A DNA stretch of 64,000 nt, from the NCBI RefSeq assembly GCF_046630445.1, contig NC_092333.1, positions 357,587,001 to 357,651,000 of the forward strand. The letters are read 5' to 3'. The position numbers and the translations under genes are program-made. Below, piece by piece: positions 11,052-21,968 of the stretch (position 1 is the stretch's first letter; each line of letters starts with the position of its first letter). Origin of the DNA: Rutidosis leptorrhynchoides (Eukaryota > Streptophyta > Magnoliopsida > Asterales > Asteraceae). The notes beneath the pieces are model-generated. The model was given only the letters and a program-made list of their open reading frames with translations. It made no database searches and was not told the origin of the DNA.

Positions 11052-12248
11052 CGGACAACTAACCGTACGATGCCCTGGTTTGTGACAACTCCAACACACA
11101 CTATTTGGATACGGACATGCTTAAGACTCATGCCTAACCACACCACACTTTAAGAATCTTCTTGTAGCCTCAGAACACTGACCACTGTGAGAAGATCGAC
11201 ACGTGTGACACCAATTCCCTTTACCTGATCCAGATCCAGAACTACTCTGACCACTTTTACCCTTCGATTTAAACCCACTAGACTTCTTGGATTTAGATCC
11301 TAATTGACCAGATACTTGCCCACCTTGTTGTAGCACATTACCAAACATTCTATTTCTGGCGGCCTGAACGTCACTTTCTACCATCTTAGCCATCACAACA
11401 GCTTGAGACAACGATGTAGCTCTTCTAATAAAAGTTCGGTACTCTGGCAGAATGATATTAACAAAATGTTGGATACGTGACGCTTCGTCTGGTACCCATT
11501 GTTGTACAAACCTCAGTTTATCCATATACTTCTCTACTACCTCATCGATTGTCATTTGAGGTGTCATCTTCATTTCAAGAAATTCAGTCTTGATTCGGTT
11601 CATATCAAACGGATTACAATACTGTTCACACACCTTCCCATGAAACTGCTCCCACGTGATCATACTCACTTGTTCTTTTGGTATACTGGAAATCAAAGAA
11701 TCCCACCAAATCATAGCCCTACCTTTCAACATTCGACTAGCATACGTTACTTTCAGCTCAGGTTCACACTGACACGCTTCAAATACCCTTTCAATTTCTC
11801 GCAACCAATTGAGAGTTACAGTCGGATCAGTACTTCCAGAAAACTCAGAGGGTTTGCAATCACGGAAGTTCTTATAAGTACACTTTTTGGGTGGTTGCAT
11901 GTAAGGTTGTTAGAACATTTGCATTTGGTATGGATTCATCATCATGGGATTTTGGTAAGTAAAAGTGTTTTGCGGTGGCATATAATATTGGTTAAGTATT
12001 TGATTCTGAAACTGGTTCTGGTGCACATTAGGTATCGTTTGGGATTGCGCGGTTGGGAATCCAGGTGTATTATCATCATTTCCAGAATGCCTTGCCAATT
12101 CAAGCTCATTAATTTTGTCCTCAGTCTCTTTTAGCTTACTTTCTAATTGAAGGATGTAACTACTCTGATCATCATCAGACTCAACACCCTCTTCTGGTGC
12201 TCTGAATGTTCTGGGGTTGGATGGGCCAGTTGCATTTCTATCAGCTAT
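11052..12248 (-). pseudogene. gag: E3 gag with coiled-coil N terminus
   Basis: In frame with pol, with stops at 11910-11912 and 11121-11123. The N-terminal part has an acidic coiled-coil heptad region (YILQLESKLKETEDKINEL) and a Gln/Asn/Met-rich stretch. The capsid-like part has the retrotrans_gag hallmarks MIWWDSL and TWEQFHGKVCEQYC. Zinc-knuckle-like CHTCRSSHSGQC and [14 protein letters not shown] follow, then the protease. There is no ATG before the conserved N terminus: I chose 12248 because the codon there reads ATA in front of ADRN, where an ATG (MADRN) would be expected. This suggests a lost start. The product would form the virus-like particle shell in the cytoplasm. Confidence 0.85.
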
Positions 12249-12416
12249 ACATGTGCTACAAAACAACTCACACAAAAGCTTAGTGGACAACAGTTAGTTC
12301 AATCACAACTAACACACGTATATCCTATTTTCACTTAGCCCCCACTCCCACATACATGTTTGACTTGCCTCAGAGTTTGGGAACAAAGTACGCGCACGCA
12401 CTTACTGCCAAACCAT

Positions 12417-12428
12417 GCTCTGATACCA
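12417..12428 (-). promoter_or_regulatory. Primer-binding site of E3 (tRNA-iMet type)
   Basis: The sense strand reads TGGTATCAGAGC three bases after the 5' LTR end, which matches the 3' end of plant initiator tRNA-Met. It sets the 5' to 3' direction as minus. Confidence 0.85.
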
Positions 12429-12431
12429 ACT

Positions 12432-14331
12432 TGTAACACCGGTCATTTTTTTTTAAAACACAGCGGAAGACATTAATAATAAACGCAATATAAGTCACGA
12501 CATTACTTTAAACCGTATAATTAAGTTTAAACTTACACAACAGTGTTACGTTATTAAAAAACATTATTTAAACAAAAGTCCACATCAGAGTTGGGTTGTC
12601 AAACATGTCTTCTGCAACAGCACCCATCCCGACTAGCAGTATATAAACCTGAAAGGGGAGAATATGTGGGGGATTAGCGTACCGCTAAGTGAATGGAATC
12701 TATCTAACAGATATAGCTTAAGCCACACACAAGCTATATACATCAACAGTACCTGCTAACTACCAACTAGCATACAATAAGACAATACGAGGATCGGCGG
12801 CTTGTACGAGCACACGACTCTCAGCTGATCAGGCCTGAGTCTACCGATAGTCCCTGCTACTCAATTCACAGTATAGTTATCCAGATGCAGGGGATGCATC
12901 ATTCACACTATACTCCACAATCAGTAGCCTATGGACCCAACCTCCCCTTGGCACGGTTGACCTCATACGGACTCTAACCTCTCCTAGGCACGGTCTCAAG
13001 TCCCCAGTCTCCCTAGGCCCGACTGTTGCCATTCACATAGTGTACACATAATTCATATACAACATCAGGCAAACGATATTATTCTATAATGGCAATTCCT
13101 ACACTATGCATGGTAAAAAAAAGTCGACCACAGTAGCATGATATGCTACTTAAACTCTATCCATAGATAGACCCACTCACCAATTACCAGCAACTGCTCA
13201 GTTATTATTTCTGAGCTTCTTCCTTGTCCTTATCTCCTGAGAACAGCAAAAACCAAGTTAGAATAGTGTTCCCATCAAGAATAGACACACTGACAGCGAA
13301 TTATAGCAAATTAGTAAAAAATGCGTCCGCTAAAATTTTCATGCTTTACACTTATGCACTTTCAAAATTTACATCCTGAACACAAAAATACAAACGGGCA
13401 GCATAACGGCTAGAAAAATGCACTTTGGTAAAACATTCTGCCCTGGAAACACAGTCGGTCGACTGTCTCCTCAATCGGTCGACTGACGTAGACAGTCGGT
13501 CAACTGTTGACACAACCTGTCGACTGACCTTACCAGTCGGTTGATTCACTTGGTATTACATCAATTGGCCGAATGTAAATCTCAGTCGGTCGGTTCACTC
13601 AACAATCGGTTGGTTCACCATCAGTCGGTCGACTGTCGACCGACAGTCGGCCGACTGTGTTCATCTTCCTCAGAAACTGAACAAAGGCTACGGACTTCAC
13701 GATGAAATCCTCAAATCTCGATCTAGAGCTCGTTTTAAACACCAAAATCGATCACAACTTGTTCACTACTTGTTATAGACTCAAAACCCACAACAATTTG
13801 ACCATAACAACACTTAAATCACTTGTTTTGACACAAATTCAAGCTTTTTACAAAAATCACACAAAACCATGAATTTAACAACGAATTGAACACAAAAACA
13901 AATGTTACTTACCTTGATAGACTCAGTAAACAATAACAAACACGATTCTAACACCAATTTAAGCTCAAGATCAATGTTTAAGGATTAGGGTTTTTGAAGA
14001 GGTGAAGGTTAGGTACGGGCGTGAAGAATGAATTTTCTGGAAACATCACAAAATGAGCAGGTCAAAGCTAATATATTTGTGTTAAACACAATACCCCATC
14101 ACACACGGGTATTTACCAGTTATCTGATATCTTTCGTACCAGATTAGGTAACCCAAACAAGGTCCAATTAAAATAAACAAACCTGTTCTGGGACCCTTGT
14201 CAGAAACTGGTCACAACACAAATATAATAAAACACTATTTAAATAATTAAAATAAAAGCACTTAAGACTAAGCACAACCCTAAGGGCAAAAATAGACAAC
14301 TTACAACTAGCCCGGGTTTCAGTCTGTTACA
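12432..14331 (-). repeat. 5' LTR of E3 (1.9 kb, complete)
   Basis: On the plus strand it begins TGTAACACCGG and ends CAGTCTGTTACA. The sense-strand 3' part holds CTTCCGCTG (12461-12469) and a TTAGCG/CGCTAA hairpin with loop GTA (12674-12688). The upstream part holds the GTCGAC array (13451-13662). Solo LTR S1 is a relative of the same length. Confidence 0.9.
13451..13662 (-). repeat. Array of degenerate GTCGAC palindromes (5' LTR copy)
   Basis: Better preserved counterpart of 6661-6873, with more intact CAGTCGGTCGACTG units. Every unit is itself an inverted repeat, so the array can form many small hairpins or bind a dimeric factor repeatedly. Confidence 0.75.
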
Positions 14332-15167
14332 GCTAAGTTCATATGGGTGCACAAGTCCGGATCAAAACCTAGGTTGGTCAATTCTTAAGATGCTAGTGTA
14401 ACTCTATCAGACTCACAAGTTTAGCATAACAACTATAACCGTACTAAATTAACATAACTACGCTACCCCAAACTTCTATCATGGCAACATACAGATTAAT
14501 TAAGCTAACATGGTAATATCGGAACGCATTATTAAACATATATGGTAACAATACATGTTTGAATAAAAAGACAAGCGTTTCGGATAAAAACCTGAAAAGG
14601 CTGAAGAGTCTGCCCGAGATCGCTGGGACTCGCCGGGATATCATCCGAAAAATAAAAGCTAAGCTAGCTACTACTAAAAACTAACTAAAAAGCTTGAAAA
14701 TATAAATTGAAGTACAAATTGAGTGTGTGTAAAAATGAGTGGAAGAGGCCATTTAAATAGACTTGTATTTGGCCTGTATACGGCTGGCAAGCCGTATGGC
14801 GCCAGCCGTATGGTAGGCCGTTTTTGCTGGCCGTTTGCTTTGGTCAGCCGTTTTGCTAGGTCATTTGCCCAGGTCGTATGGCAAGCCGTTTTTCGCACTG
14901 GCAGGCCGTATGGCAAGCCGTATGGCCTGCCCTAGTCAGCTTGTTTCCTGGATCGTAACTTGATTTCTTTGGTCGTAACTTGTCTTTCACCATTTTCGCT
15001 CTAGATTCTTCGTTTTGGCTCCGTTTTACTTGATTCTTTTTGCATCGCCTTTGTAATTACTTAATCTACAAAATTACCGAAAAGCGATTATTTTAGCGAC
15101 AAATTTTGGAACTTTATGGATTTCGAGCCAAATATCGGGGGTAAAAAGGTGACTTTTTCCGATATCA
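14332..15167 (-). repeat. Athila-type LTR fragment, inverted
   Basis: Read on the minus strand it starts TGATATCGG at 15167 and parallels the plus-strand Athila-like LTR: the CCTTGATCGTAACTTG-type block (compare 15545-15660), the CCATACGGC-rich array (14770-14935), and the promoter region CTATTTAAAT (14751-14760) followed by the TTTTTACACACA leader. It is cut at 14331 by E3. Its partner sequence must lie beyond the left edge of the window. Confidence 0.7.
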
Positions 15168-15440
15168 GTCACACCTTGGTAAGAGAAGTCTATCGGATAC
15201 AACGTAAGTTTGACTGAGGCACATCGGTTGTAGTAAGTCCACCGAGCCTTGGATTTTGACTGAAGACTCTTTCGTAGTGAAACATCTAACTAGACCCATA
15301 GTACATTATTGGTCCTAGACCATGCTAGTGTAGTCACCAAGCATATAAACTTCGTATGTGTACGCTGAAGCACAATGGTTGTTGTAAGTTGTACCTCTAC
15401 TAAGTAAGGCCATGGAACCCGGTCAATATTGATTAGTACA
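15168..15440 (+). repeat. Fragment of a third Athila-type LTR
   Basis: This 273-bp block (from tcacaccttggtaagag to catggaacccggtca) matches 50270-50535 in the body of the Athila-like LTR, in the same orientation. It is caught between the inverted LTR start at 15167 and the plus-strand LTR start at 15441, so it is probably what remains of an older LTR into which both inserted. Confidence 0.7.
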
Positions 15441-15666
15441 TGATATCGGCTAAAAAGTCACGTTTTCACCCAGGTATTGAGGCCTAAAAACAATAAATTT
15501 TCAAGCTTTATCCCAAAATACCCGCTTTGTTGGAGGATATTGAAGATTAAGTAATTACAAAGACGGTGCAAAAAGATTCAAGAGAGTCGGAGCTAAAACG
15601 AAGATTCTAGATCATAAACGGTGAAAGATAAGAAACCAAGTTACGATCAAGGAAAAATAGCAAACC
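15441..15666 (+). repeat. Athila-like 5' LTR, segment 1
   Basis: Starts TGATATCGG and continues through a block that is the inverted match of 14941-15060. It stops at the insertion of S1. The LTR resumes at 17542 and again at 49696. Its terminal inverted repeat (TGATA...TATCA) pairs with the LTR end at 51417. Total LTR length without insertions is about 2.0 kb. Confidence 0.75.
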
Positions 15667-17541
15667 TGTAACACCGTACTTTTTACATACTCATTTTTTT
15701 TAAAGACACTCACAGCGGAAGACTAATTAATTTACACATCATATATTAATACATAGTAATATGATTACACGAAATCACAGGTGTTACATTATTAATACAA
15801 ACCATTTGACCATATAGATTACTACAAAACATCAGAGTTATTTACTGTGTCAAACATCTTCACTTGCCTTGCAAAACCCACCAAAATCTGCTAATCTATA
15901 CCTGTAGGGCAAAACACTGTAAGGGGGATTAGCGTAACGCTAAGTGAATGGCAATATTTAGATGGACATCACTACAACCATCAAGCACAGCTTAAAGGCA
16001 CTGGTCACTAATCACTTAAAACCATACACAAGAGGACTGGCAATCCATAGCTGATCAAGCTAGAATATACCGATAGTCCACACTACTGAGTCACTGGTAT
16101 AGTCTTCCAGACGTGACGCACTCGTCATTCATACTATACCACTAATCAGTAACACTTGGACCCAATACTATCACCCTAAATACACAAGGTGAATAGCATT
16201 GACCTCTTACGTCGGAATTCACCATCGACGTTCACTGGTGCGCAAATAATTACATATAGTCACGATACTGGTCACAGACTCATTACACAATCTAATTATA
16301 ATCATGGCACAGATCACTATACTTGTCACAATATAATCACATCCATAAAGATAATCTCACTTACCTGGAAGTACAAGTACTCAGTTGTCTTATATCGCTG
16401 AGTCTTCTCCGTTCCTTTATTATGTGAGAATATCATATCTCAAGTTAGCAAATATCTAAATATAATATCATCAATTCATACTCTAAACAACATAATATAG
16501 CCTAATATATCCATATATGACAAGTTTACATGGTTCCCCATTAAACTGCAACTATTACACGCATATAAAATGAGGCATACACGCTATCCCATCATTTTGA
16601 CCCAAATTAAATTTGATTTAGGGTTTTAAAATCTTACCATTAGAAATTAGACCTCATTACATTTCCAACGGTAGTTTATTCATCAAAAAGGGAGTTACGG
16701 TTTGAAAGTTACAGCCAAAATAGTTTCTCAAAAGCTGACAGACTACAACCGCGCGGGTGCGCAACCGTGCGGGAGCACCTGCAACCGTACGGGAGCACCT
16801 GCAACCGTACGAGAGCACCTGAAATCGTACAGGAGCACCCCAAATGACCCGTATACACCATGTATCCGTATGGGAGCATCCTACAACCATACGAGAGCTG
16901 TTCATCAGCACCAGGTCGTTGTTTTCGTCATTTTGAGCCCCAAATCTCGTTTTTGCACTTTTTTGACACTACAAATCACTTAGAAAACATATATAACTCA
17001 TATACAAATGTTTTATAACATCTATGGGTGTTTATAACACCTCAAAATACCATTTTGATTTCAAAACCCATTTTCTATAAAACTTGAACAAAATCATCAA
17101 ATTCAATTCGATTTGGACATGAAATCGTTTGTAAATACCTTGTTTAAGCTACTGAAATCACAAGGAATGATATCCCAACTTCAATTTGAAACACAAATGA
17201 GAATCAAAGATTAGGGTTTGTGAGAATTGGAGTGTATGTTTGGTGTATAAATATTTCCAAAAATGGAAATAAAGGAAAGCATGGTTTTTTAAGCCACAAG
17301 GGTTTCCTTCACATGAGGGAAACCTACTCCGTGTACCACACAGGTATTTACCAGTTATCTGAAATACAAAACACCTCATTAATTGGTCCAAAAGAGGTCC
17401 AATTTAAATAAACAAACTTGTTCTGTGACCCTTGTCATGAACTAGTCTCAACTATATAATTAAATAATTATAAAATTACATAAAATAACACACTAGGGAA
17501 ATTAGGACAATTACCACTAGGCCCAATGTGAGGTTGTTACA
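15667..17541 (-). mobile_element. Solo LTR S1 (related to the E3 LTR)
   Basis: Plus strand begins TGTAACACCG and ends GGTTGTTACA; 1875 bp, close to E3's 1900-bp LTR and sharing several blocks with it (for example TATTTACCAGTTATCTGA and the ACCCTTGTCA region). The flanks aaacc (15662-15666) and aaact (17542-17546) fit a 5-bp TSD with one later change. It has CTTCCGCTG in the sense strand (15713-15721) and the TTAGCG/CGCTAA hairpin (15929-15943). No internal region remains. Confidence 0.85.
16761..16840 (-). repeat. 20-bp tandem repeat with CGTAC(G) core, four copies
   Basis: Four head-to-tail 20-bp units of the form gcaaccgtacgggagcacct, the last one diverged, with scattered related units to about 16900. 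It sits in S1 at the position occupied by the GTCGAC array in E3. Confidence 0.9.
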
Positions 17542-17624
17542 AAACTAAGGCAGGCCATACGGCCTTCCAGTAGGAAAAATGGCCTGCCATACGGCCTGGG
17601 CAAACGGCCATGCAAAACGGCCTA
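17542..17624 (+). repeat. Athila-like 5' LTR, segment 2
   Basis: Short island between S1 and S2 made of GGCCTGCCATACGGCC-like palindromic units that continue at 49696. It shows that both solo LTRs landed in the same U3 repeat array. Confidence 0.8.
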
Positions 17625-18502
17625 TGAAACAACCCGTCAAAGTACACTTGATGACCATCATTATCTTGGTCCCACAGCTTGATCATAACTCTATATGAAT
17701 TTGATAAATAACCTTGCATTCTTTATTTAAAAATGATTTCCTATAAAGGTAACCTACCAAAATATGTAAGTTTAGAAAAGCATACATTAATACTTAACCA
17801 AAAGTTAACCAAAACAAAGTCAACAACATCCACTATTAAATGTATCAAAATAGAATGCAAGTTAATGTTTAACAAAAGCTGCCATCATAAATATACAGAC
17901 TCTCTAAGCACAACGGAAACAATCAATCATAAACCTGAGAATAAAACATGCGAATAACTGTCAACAAAAATGTTGAGTGAATTATAGGTTTAATATTGCA
18001 AACAATACTTAATTTAAACCATAAGAATTTATGTTTGAAAACATAAAAACTCCTTTTTGGACCACAAAATTATATGCTAGAAAACATATAAAAACATTAG
18101 TCCATCTTCCGTGAGCCACCTGGTAACCACTTAACGATTTATTTACCCTTGCCAAACACAATACATAATATACACCTAACAAGTGTATCTTCAACTAAAT
18201 ACGAAGTACTAAACATTTCGATTATAAATTGCTAGCGCGACTAGCTCGAAATGGGGTTGTCAAACCCGATAGATCTATCCATAGGATTCACGTTCACCAT
18301 TAGAAACCAGTGATTACAATTACCAGATTAGGGAATATTTTTGTTCGACTCACAATAAATAATTTAAGCCAACTTCCACTTGTGTCCAATACGTAACAAT
18401 AAAATGCACGTATTCTCATCCCAAAAGATTTAAAATAGAAAAATGGGACTATAACTCACCTTAAAGCAAATGAAGTAATCAGACAAAAATGCGAACAGCA
18501 AT
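17625..18502 (-). repeat. Solo LTR S2, segment 1 (E2 family)
   Basis: Begins TGAAACAACCCGTC; S2 continues at 31958-32337 and 47684-49695, about 3.27 kb in all, the length of an E2-family LTR. The flanks gccta (17620-17624) and gcctg (49696-49700) fit a TSD with one change. Contains the hairpin CAACAAAAATGTTG (17962-17975) and a decayed form of the CTTCCGCTG motif (near 17911). E1 interrupts it after gcaat (18498-18502). Confidence 0.85.
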
Positions 18503-21500
18503 TGAAATGTCCCGTTCATATTTATCATAAATGTTCCATATTAATTGATTTCGTTGCGAGGTTTTGACCTCTATATGAGACGTTTTTCAAAGACTGCATT
18601 CATTTTAAAACAACCATAACCTTTATTTTATCAATAAAGGTTTTAAAAATATTACGTAGATTATCAAATAATGATAATCTAAAATATACTGTTTACACAC
18701 GACCATTACATAATGGTTTACAATAGAAATATATTACATCAACATATGTTTCTTGAATGCTGTTTTTACACAATATCATACAAACATGGACTCCAAATCT
18801 TGTCCTTATTTTAGTATGCAACAGCGGAAGCTCTTAATATTCACCTGAGAATAAACATGCTTTAAACGTCAACAAAAATGTTGGTGAGTTATAGGTTTAA
18901 CCTATATATATCAAATCGTAACAATAGACCACAAGATTTCATATTTCAATACACATCCCATACATAGAGATAAAAATCATTCATATGGTGAACACCTGGT
19001 AACCGACATTAACAAGATGCATATATAAGAATATCCCCATCATTCCGGGACACCCTTCGGATATGATATAAATTTCAAAGTACTAAAGCATCCGGTACTT
19101 TGGATGGGTTTGTTAGGCCCAATAGATCTATCTTTAGGATTCGCGTCAATTAGGGTATCTGTTCCCTAATTCTTAGATTACCAGACTTAATAAAAAAGGG
19201 CATATTCGATTTCGATAATTCAACCATAGAATGTAGTTTCACGTACTTGTGTCTATTTTGTAAATCATTTATAAAACCTGCATGTATTCTCATCCCAAAA
19301 ATATTAGATTTTAAAAGTGAGACTATAACTCACTTTCACAGATATTTCCTTCCTCGGAAATTAGACTTGGCCACGGATCAATTCACGAACCTATACAAAT
19401 ATGTACATATATATCAAAGTATGATCAAAATATAATTACAATCATTTTTATTATGTTTTAAAGATTTGAGTGTATTAAGTCAGCTGTCCTCGTTAGTAAC
19501 CTACAACTAGTTGTCCACAGTTAGATGTACAGAAATAAATCGATATATATTATCTTGAATCAATCCACAACCCAGTGTATAAACGTCTCAGGCTAGATCA
19601 CAACTCAAAGTATATATATTTTTGGAATCAACCTCAACCCTGTATAGCTAACTCCAACATTACTCCATATAGAGTGTCTATGGTTGTTCCAAATAATATA
19701 TATACATGGGTCGATATGATATGTCAAAACATTTGCATACGTGTCTATGGTATCCCAAGAATACATAATATATTAGAATACTTGTATAATACAATATAAG
19801 TTAGCTAGGATATGATTTGTATAGATTTGTTAAACATTTCCCGTAGCTAAAAATATCAAAAATATCCAATCTTGTTTTACCCATAACTTCTTCATTTTAA
19901 ATCCGTTTTGAGTGAATAAAATTGCTATGGTTTCATATTGAACTCTAATTTAAGAATCCAAACAGAAAAAGTATAGGTTTATAGTCAGAAATTTAACTTA
20001 CATGTCAATTACTAAAGAGGTAGTCATTTCCGTCGAAAGAACGACATCTTGATGACCATTTTGAAAAACATACTTTAACTTTGAGTTTAACCAAGATTTT
20101 TGGATATAGTTTCATGTTCGTATGAAAAATAATTTTCCCAGAAGAACAACTTTTAAATCAAAGTTTATCATAGTTTTTAATTATCCAAACCAAAACAGCC
20201 CCCGGTTTCACTACGACGGCGTATATCCGATTTTATGGTGTTCATCGTGTTTCCAGGTTTTAAATCATTAAGTTAGGATATCATATAGATATAGAACATA
20301 TGTTTAGTTGATTTTAAAAGTCAAGTTATAAGGATTAACTTTTGTTTGCGAACAAGTTTAGAATTAACTAAACTATGTTCTAGTGATTACAAGTTTAAAC
20401 CTTCGAATAAGATAGCTTTATATGTATGAATCGAATGATGTTATGAACATCATTACTAAATGAGAAAAATGGATCTAGCTTTAAAGGATCCTTGGATGGC
20501 TTGAAAGTTCTTGAAACAGAATCATGACACGAAAACAGTTCAAGTAAGATTTTCACTCGAATTAAGATTGTTATAGTTTTAGAAATTGAATCAAAGTTTG
20601 AATATGAATATTACCTTGAATTAGAAAGATAACCTACTATAAATAATAAAGGTTCCTTGATCTTAGATGATTACTTGGAATGGATTAGAAAGCTTGGAAG
20701 TAGACTTGCAAACTTGGAAGTATTCTTGATTTTTATGAAACTATACTTATGGAATTTATGAAGAACACTTAGAACATGAAGATAGAACTTGAGAGAGATC
20801 AATTAGATAAAGAAAATTGAAGAATTAAAGTGTTTGTAGGTGTTTTTGGTCATTGGTATATGGATTAGATATAAAGGATATGTAATTTTATTTTCATGTA
20901 AATAAGTCATGAATGATTACTAATATTTTTGTAATTTTATGAGATATTTCATGATAGTTGCCAAATGATGGTTCCCAAATATGTTAGGTGACTCACATGG
21001 GCTGCTAAGAGCTGATCATTAGAGTGTATATACCAATAGTACATACATCTAAAAGTTGTGTATTGTACGAGTACGAATACAGGTGCATACGAGTAGAATT
21101 GTTGATGAAACTGAACGAGGATGTAATTGTAAGCATTTTTGTTAAGTAGAAGTACTTTGATATGTGTCTTGAAGTCTTTCAAAAGTGTAAGAATACATAT
21201 CAAAACACAACATGTATATACATTCTAATGGAGTCGTTAAGTCTTCGTTAGTCGTTACATGTAAGTGTTGTTTTGAAACCTTTAAGTTAACGATCTCAAT
21301 TAATGTTGTTAACCCAATGTTTATTATATCAAATGAGATGTTAAATTATTATATTATCATGATATTATGATATATGAATATCTCTTAATATGATATATAC
21401 ATTAAAATATCGTTACAACGATAATCGTTACATATAAGTCTCGTTTCGTAATTCTTGAGTTAGTAGTCTTGTTTTTACATATGTAGTTCATTGTTAACAC

Positions 21501-21932
21501 ACTTAATGATATAATTAAATATCATTTTATCATGTTAAATATAGTGTATCAATATCTTAATATGATACATATGTATTTAGTAGACGTTATCATAACGATA
21601 ATCGTTATATATATCATTTCGAGTTTTTTAACTTAGTAATCTCATTTCTTATGTATATCACACATTGTTAATATATTTAGTGAGATACTTACTCATCATA
21701 ATCTTATGTCAACCATATATATATGTCTATATATACCACAACATGTAGTTTTTACAATTTTGTAACGTTCGTGAATCGCCGGTCAACTTGGGTGGTCAAT
21801 TGTCTATATGAAACCTATTTCAATTAATCAAGTCTTAAAAAGTTTGATTCCTTAACATGTTGGAAACACTTAATCATGTAAATATCAATTTCATTTAATA
21901 TATATAAACATGGAAAAGTTCGGGTCACTACA
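18503..21932 (-). repeat. 3' LTR of E1
   Basis: Plus strand TGAAATGTCCCG...GGGTCACTACA. Contains the sense-strand CTTCCGCTG (18822-18830) and hairpin CAACAAAAATGTTG (18870-18883). Lacks about 28 bp present at 30447-30475 in the other LTR, apparently lost between short ACTA repeats. Confidence 0.95.
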
Positions 21933-21968
21933 GTACCTACCCGTTAAATAAATTTCGTCCCGAAATTT
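21933..21968 (-). promoter_or_regulatory. Inverted repeat and polypurine tract of E1
   Basis: Sense strand: AAATTTCGGGACGAAATTT (21950-21968) then TTAACGGGTAGGTAC (21933-21947) directly before the 3' LTR. The pol stop codon (21968-21970) touches the inverted repeat. Confidence 0.85.

Larger units (their letters stand above)
6149..14331 (-). mobile_element. E3, Tekay/Del-like Ty3/gypsy retrotransposon
   Basis: Minus-strand element with order 5' LTR (12432-14331), tRNA-iMet-type primer site, gag, protease, RT, RNase H, integrase, chromodomain, polypurine tract and 3' LTR (6149-7544). The 3' LTR lacks the part matching 12432-12952 because N1 is inserted there; the missing part should lie left of the window. 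The right flank (gctaa, 14332-14336) is the candidate TSD. The two LTRs differ by a few percent by eye, many differences being C/T or G/A at CG sites, so this is an ageing, probably methylated copy. Confidence 0.9.
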
